The notes under the pieces were generated by a model. That model was given only the letters and a program-made list of their open reading frames with translations, searched no databases and was not told the origin of the DNA. From Alphaproteobacteria bacterium (lineage in GTDB: Bacteria; Pseudomonadota; Alphaproteobacteria; GCA-2731375): 5,969 nucleotides of DNA. Of the stretch, positions 4,390 through 5,969 are shown in pieces. Position numbers and translations under genes: made by a program. The DNA is taken from contig JASLMY010000273.1 of the NCBI GenBank assembly GCA_030746295.1, positions 1 through 5,969 of the forward strand, in the 5' to 3' direction. Positions within the stretch are counted from its first letter, which is position 1; every line of letters starts with the position of its first letter.

Positions 4390-5969
4390 ATGCCGGAGAA
4401 ACAGAAATCGCGTACCCACCCCTACGTCCCCGAGATTTACGAGCAGTTCAAGAAGGGCGAGGTCGACCGGCGTGAGTTCCTGCGCACGGTAACCCTGCTC
4501 GGCGTCTCCGCCACCGCCGCCTACGCCATGGTCGGCAAGGTGACGGGCGAAAGCTTCGTGCCCAAGGTCCAGGCCGCGGCGCCGAAAAAGGGCGGCGACC
4601 TCAAGTTCTCGATGCGGGTCCAGGAGATGACGGACCCGTCCAAGTTCGACTGGACCGAGCGTTCCAACCAGGCCCGCCATATGGTTGAGTATTTGACCGT
4701 CACCGGTGCCGACAACATCACCCGGCCCTATCTCTGCGAGAAGTGGGAGGCCTCGGACGATCTCAAGACCTGGACGCTCAACCTCCGCAAGGGCGTGAAG
4801 TGGAACAACGGCGACGAGTTCAACGCCGACGACGTGGTTTTCAACTTCGAGCGCTGGCTCAACCCCAAGACCGGCTCTTCCAACATCGGCCTTTTCGCGG
4901 CGATGACGGAAGAGGTCGACACCGGCAAGAAGAAAGACGGCAAGCCGGTGATGTCCAAGCGGATGCTCTCTGGTGCGGTCGAAAAGGTCGACAACCACAC
5001 GGTGCGCTTGAACCTGAAGCGGCCGGTGCTGGCGATCCCGGAGAACTGCTACAACTATCCGACCGCCATCGTCCATCGCAAGTTCGAGGAGATGGGCAGC
5101 GACTTGTCGAAGAACCCGATCGGCACGGGCGCCTACGAGCTGGTCGAGTACAAGATCGGCGAGAAGTACATCTGCAAGAAGCGCAACCCGAAGGACTACT
5201 GGGGTGACGAGGTCCTGCTCGACTCGATCACCTATGTCGACCACGGCGACGACAAGATGGCCTCGCTCAACGCGCTCATCTCGGGCCAGGTCGACGGCGT
5301 CTACGAGGTCGGCATCAACCAGATCGACATCGTCGACAAGATCCCCCACCTGGTGCTGCACGAGGCGGTGACCGCGCAGACCGGCGTCGCCCGCATGCAG
5401 ATGGACAAGAAGCCCTTCGACAACATCCATCTGCGCAAGGCGATCCAGGCCGCGACCGACCACGCGCGGATCCTGGAACTCGCCTATCGCGGCCGCGGCG
5501 CCGTCGGCGAGGACCATCACGTCTCGCCGATCCACCCCGAGTACTACAAGCTGCCGGCCCGGAAGCCCGACCTGGACGCGGCCAAGAAGCACTTGGCCGC
5601 GGCCGGTCATCCCAACGGCATCAAGCTGAAGATCGATCTCGGACAGGCCGATGCCTGGCACGCTGCGGCGATGCAAGCCATGCGGGAGCAGCTGGCGAAG
5701 GTCGGCATCACGCTCGAGCTCAACCTGATGCCGGGCGCCAGCTACTGGGACGTCTGGGACAAGACGCCCTTCGGCTTCACCTCGTGGACGCATCGGCCGC
5801 TCGGCGTCATGGTGCTGGACCTCGGCTATCGCTCGGGCGTGCCCTGGAACGAGAGCCACTACAACAATCCGGCCTTCGACAAGGCCCTCGACGAGGCTGG
5901 TGCCACGCTCGACGTCGCCGAGCGCAAGAAGAAGATGGCGACGGTCGAAAAGATCCTGCAGGACGACGC
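4390..5969 (+). CDS. ABC transporter family 5 solute-binding protein, Tat-exported (3' end missing)
   Basis: 526 residues are visible, and the frame runs open off the right edge. It is a periplasmic binding protein of the DppA/OppA type (SBP_bac_5), which captures peptides, opines, sugars or other organic solutes for an ABC importer. Seen: a twin-arginine signal DRREFLR at 26-32, a hydrophobic stretch at about 33-48, and a likely AxA cleavage site at 62-64. The mature core starts near KKGGDLKFSM. The family signature lies at about 113-156 (EKWEASDDLKTW, LRKGVKWNNGDEFNADDVVFNFERW), NPIGTGAYELVEY is at 242-254, and FDNIHLRKAIQAATD is at 343-357. A lysine-rich loop occupies about 179-191. The start ATG follows AGGGAG (4376-4381) at eight bases. 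Permease and ATPase genes are expected to the right. Family members with a Tat signal are usually a little longer than what is visible, so little is missing. The ligand cannot be deduced. Confidence 0.94.
   Translation, partial: MPEKQKSRTHPYVPEIYEQFKKGEVDRREFLRTVTLLGVSATAAYAMVGKVTGESFVPKVQAAAPKKGGDLKFSMRVQEMTDPSKFDWTERSNQARHMVEYLTVTGADNITRPYLCEKWEASDDLKTWTLNLRKGVKWNNGDEFNADDVVFNFERWLNPKTGSSNIGLFAAMTEEVDTGKKKDGKPVMSKRMLSGAVEKVDNHTVRLNLKRPVLAIPENCYNYPTAIVHRKFEEMGSDLSKNPIGTGAYELVEYKIGEKYICKKRNPKDYWGDEVLLDSITYVDHGDDKMASLNALISGQVDGVYEVGINQIDIVDKIPHLVLHEAVTAQTGVARMQMDKKPFDNIHLRKAIQAATDHARILELAYRGRGAVGEDHHVSPIHPEYYKLPARKPDLDAAKKHLAAAGHPNGIKLKIDLGQADAWHAAAMQAMREQLAKVGITLELNLMPGASYWDVWDKTPFGFTSWTHRPLGVMVLDLGYRSGVPWNESHYNNPAFDKALDEAGATLDVAERKKKMATVEKILQDD

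Noticed and set aside
4180..5859. A 559-codon minus-strand open frame opposite the binding protein gene.
   Set aside because: Its composition (repeated V, D, L, R, H) is that of a shadow frame. The plus strand encodes a clear family 5 binding protein with Tat signal and ribosome site.

Overview
This is a GC-rich window (roughly 65% G+C by eye in the genes) with dense bacterial coding, short intergenic gaps and good Shine-Dalgarno sites. Protein resemblances and codon choice suggest an alphaproteobacterium, perhaps a Rhodospirillales- or Rhizobiales-like soil or aquatic organism. That placement is an inference; the window holds no rRNA or other phylogenetic marker.

Layout. (1) Positions 1-650, minus strand: a short-chain dehydrogenase/reductase (SDR) resembling BadH, the 2-hydroxycyclohexanecarboxyl-CoA dehydrogenase. 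Its C-terminal end lies beyond the left edge. (2) 651-760: a divergent promoter region. (3) 761-4048, plus strand: four genes in a probable operon. They encode an SDR of the multifunctional-enzyme-type-2 (MFE-2) (3R)-hydroxyacyl-CoA dehydrogenase type, a MaoC/hydratase-2 protein, an HpcH/HpaI-family class II aldolase, and a HAD phosphatase of the GmhB/histidinol-phosphatase type. The gaps between them are 23, 66 and 22 nt. (4) 4049-4389: a 341-nt non-coding stretch with a consensus -35 hexamer, a small palindrome that would overlap the matching -10, and a second possible promoter nearer the next gene. (5) 4390 to the right edge, plus strand: a Tat-exported family 5 solute-binding protein of an ABC transporter, lacking only its C-terminal end.

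How the genes could work together. The SDR and MaoC proteins match the two halves of peroxisomal MFE-2. Together they could hydrate a trans-2-enoyl-CoA to the (3R)-hydroxyacyl-CoA and oxidise it to the 3-ketoacyl-CoA. The divergent BadH-like enzyme also oxidises a hydroxyacyl-CoA in its best-known relative. The aldolase would split a 4-hydroxy-2-oxo acid into pyruvate (or a related oxo acid) and an aldehyde. The binding protein probably starts an uptake operon continuing to the right. The most economical reading is a catabolic locus for an organic acid, perhaps alicyclic, branched or aromatic-derived, with its own uptake system. The substrate cannot be read from the sequence. The HAD phosphatase fits this pathway least well.

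I found no tRNA, rRNA, CRISPR array, insertion sequence, attachment site or convincing intrinsic terminator. Nothing here amounts to a clearly new biological system. The points most worth a second look are the split MFE-2 pair, the palindrome-bearing promoter region before the binding protein, and the missing zinc-site cysteines in the GmhB-like phosphatase.
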